Of a stretch of DNA of 64,000 nucleotides, positions 63,377 to 64,000 are shown piece after piece. The notes under the pieces are model-generated. The model was not told the DNA's origin, did not search any database, and saw nothing but the letters and a program-made list of their open reading frames with translations. Position numbers and translations under genes: made by a program. The stretch comes from Aptenodytes patagonicus. Its lineage: Eukaryota > Chordata > Aves > Sphenisciformes > Spheniscidae. Numbering within the stretch: the first letter of the stretch is position 1; every line of letters starts with the position of its first letter. Location of the stretch: the NCBI RefSeq assembly GCF_965638725.1, contig NC_134970.1:5709001-5773000 (forward strand), read 5' to 3'.

Positions 63377-64000
63377 ACACCATAGAAAGCTCAGGGGGAT
63401 TAGGTTTTTTAGCTTTTCCTGGGAGGGTGTTTCCTCGCATACCACCCCAGGGGGAAATTAAAGGCTAGAGAAGGGAGCATTTGGATGCCTGCACCCCGAA
63501 ACCCGGCTGCTCTTACGGAGCAGCACCGGTTGCATGCACGGTTAGAGATTCCGCATCATCAGCTGCAAACGGAGGCTGCCCCAGGCTTTTGCAGACGGGA
63601 AAAGCTGTGTTTCCTTGTTTGTGGGTGAGTGGGCACGTACCATCACCGGGGCTTCCCTAAGAGGTTATTCAACCATAATAAAAAAAAAAAGTGTTAAATG
63701 ATTCTGCATAATTAATCCCATGGAGATATCCCAGCGAGGGCTGCGTCATGCCAGTGGGGTGAGAGAGGGGGATCATTCCTACTTAGCGGATGGAGAAATG
63801 AGGTGCGAGGAGCTCATCTGAGGAGGAGAGAAATTCAGAATGTTACACCGAGGGTTTGCCCAGCCTCATAATTAAGGGCTATCCCTTCCCTGGGAAAGAC
63901 CCGTAATTATTTCCTTGCTCCTGGTGGAGAATTAGTCATTGCTGGCCCCCAAAAAAGATATTTCTTATTTTGTCCTTCACATCACCAGTGAGGACCGGGG

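Larger units (their letters stand above)
48906..64000. other. KCNA2 downstream intergenic region, no gene seen
   Basis: About 15 kb of GC-rich DNA with only short, low-complexity open frames. By vertebrate synteny the next gene should be KCNA10, another single-exon Kv1 gene, but no T1 domain, S4 repeat or GYG filter is encoded here on either strand, so it must lie beyond 64 kb or be lost. Contents that can be named are MIR-like and SINE-like relics (about 50.0, 53.85, 54.1, 63.35 and perhaps 63.79 kb) and an inverted repeat pair at 56.05-57.04 kb. Confidence 0.6.

Overview
The window reads as a GC-rich, gene-poor stretch of a vertebrate genome, most likely a bird or another archosaur/turtle lineage. 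Three things point there. Two intact single-exon voltage-gated potassium channel genes of the Kv1 (Shaker) family lie head-to-tail about 29 kb apart, closer than I recall for the mammalian locus. The dispersed repeats I can recognise are old CR1-type LINE and MIR-like or amniote-SINE relics, with no young mammalian-type elements seen. Long poly-G and poly-C tracts are also present. The species cannot be fixed from this sequence alone.

Layout. 1-9.6 kb: upstream intergenic DNA with SINE relics, no gene seen. 9.65-10.38 kb: a CA/TG microsatellite, then a CpG-rich 5' region. 10379-12130 (+): KCNA3 (Kv1.3), 583 codons with an internal in-frame ATG. 12.1-37.9 kb: KCNA3 3' UTR followed by about 25 kb of non-coding DNA with a CR1 reverse-transcriptase relic (about 19.9-20.4 kb), a short perfect hairpin (29.9 kb) and a 17-bp minisatellite (33.2 kb). 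37.9-41.2 kb: predicted KCNA2 5' region, with a candidate non-coding first exon ending at a strong donor and a 3' acceptor 81 bases before the ATG. 41321-42820 (+): KCNA2 (Kv1.2), 499 codons. 42.8-48.9 kb: probable long KCNA2 3' UTR. 48.9-64 kb: non-coding DNA, including a pair of inverted ~240-bp repeats at 56.05-57.04 kb. KCNA10, expected from vertebrate synteny to follow KCNA2, is not in the window.

Both proteins are alpha subunits of tetrameric delayed-rectifier K+ channels. They share the T1 assembly domain, S4 voltage sensor, TVGYGD filter, PVP gate hinge and C-terminal TDV PDZ ligand, so they could co-assemble wherever co-expressed. The observations most worth checking are local near-identity of synonymous codons between the two genes around S4-S5 (possible gene conversion), the inverted repeat pair, and the candidate KCNA2 promoter/first exon with a palindromic POU-like site between G and C homopolymers. 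I found no sign of a wholly new multigene system.
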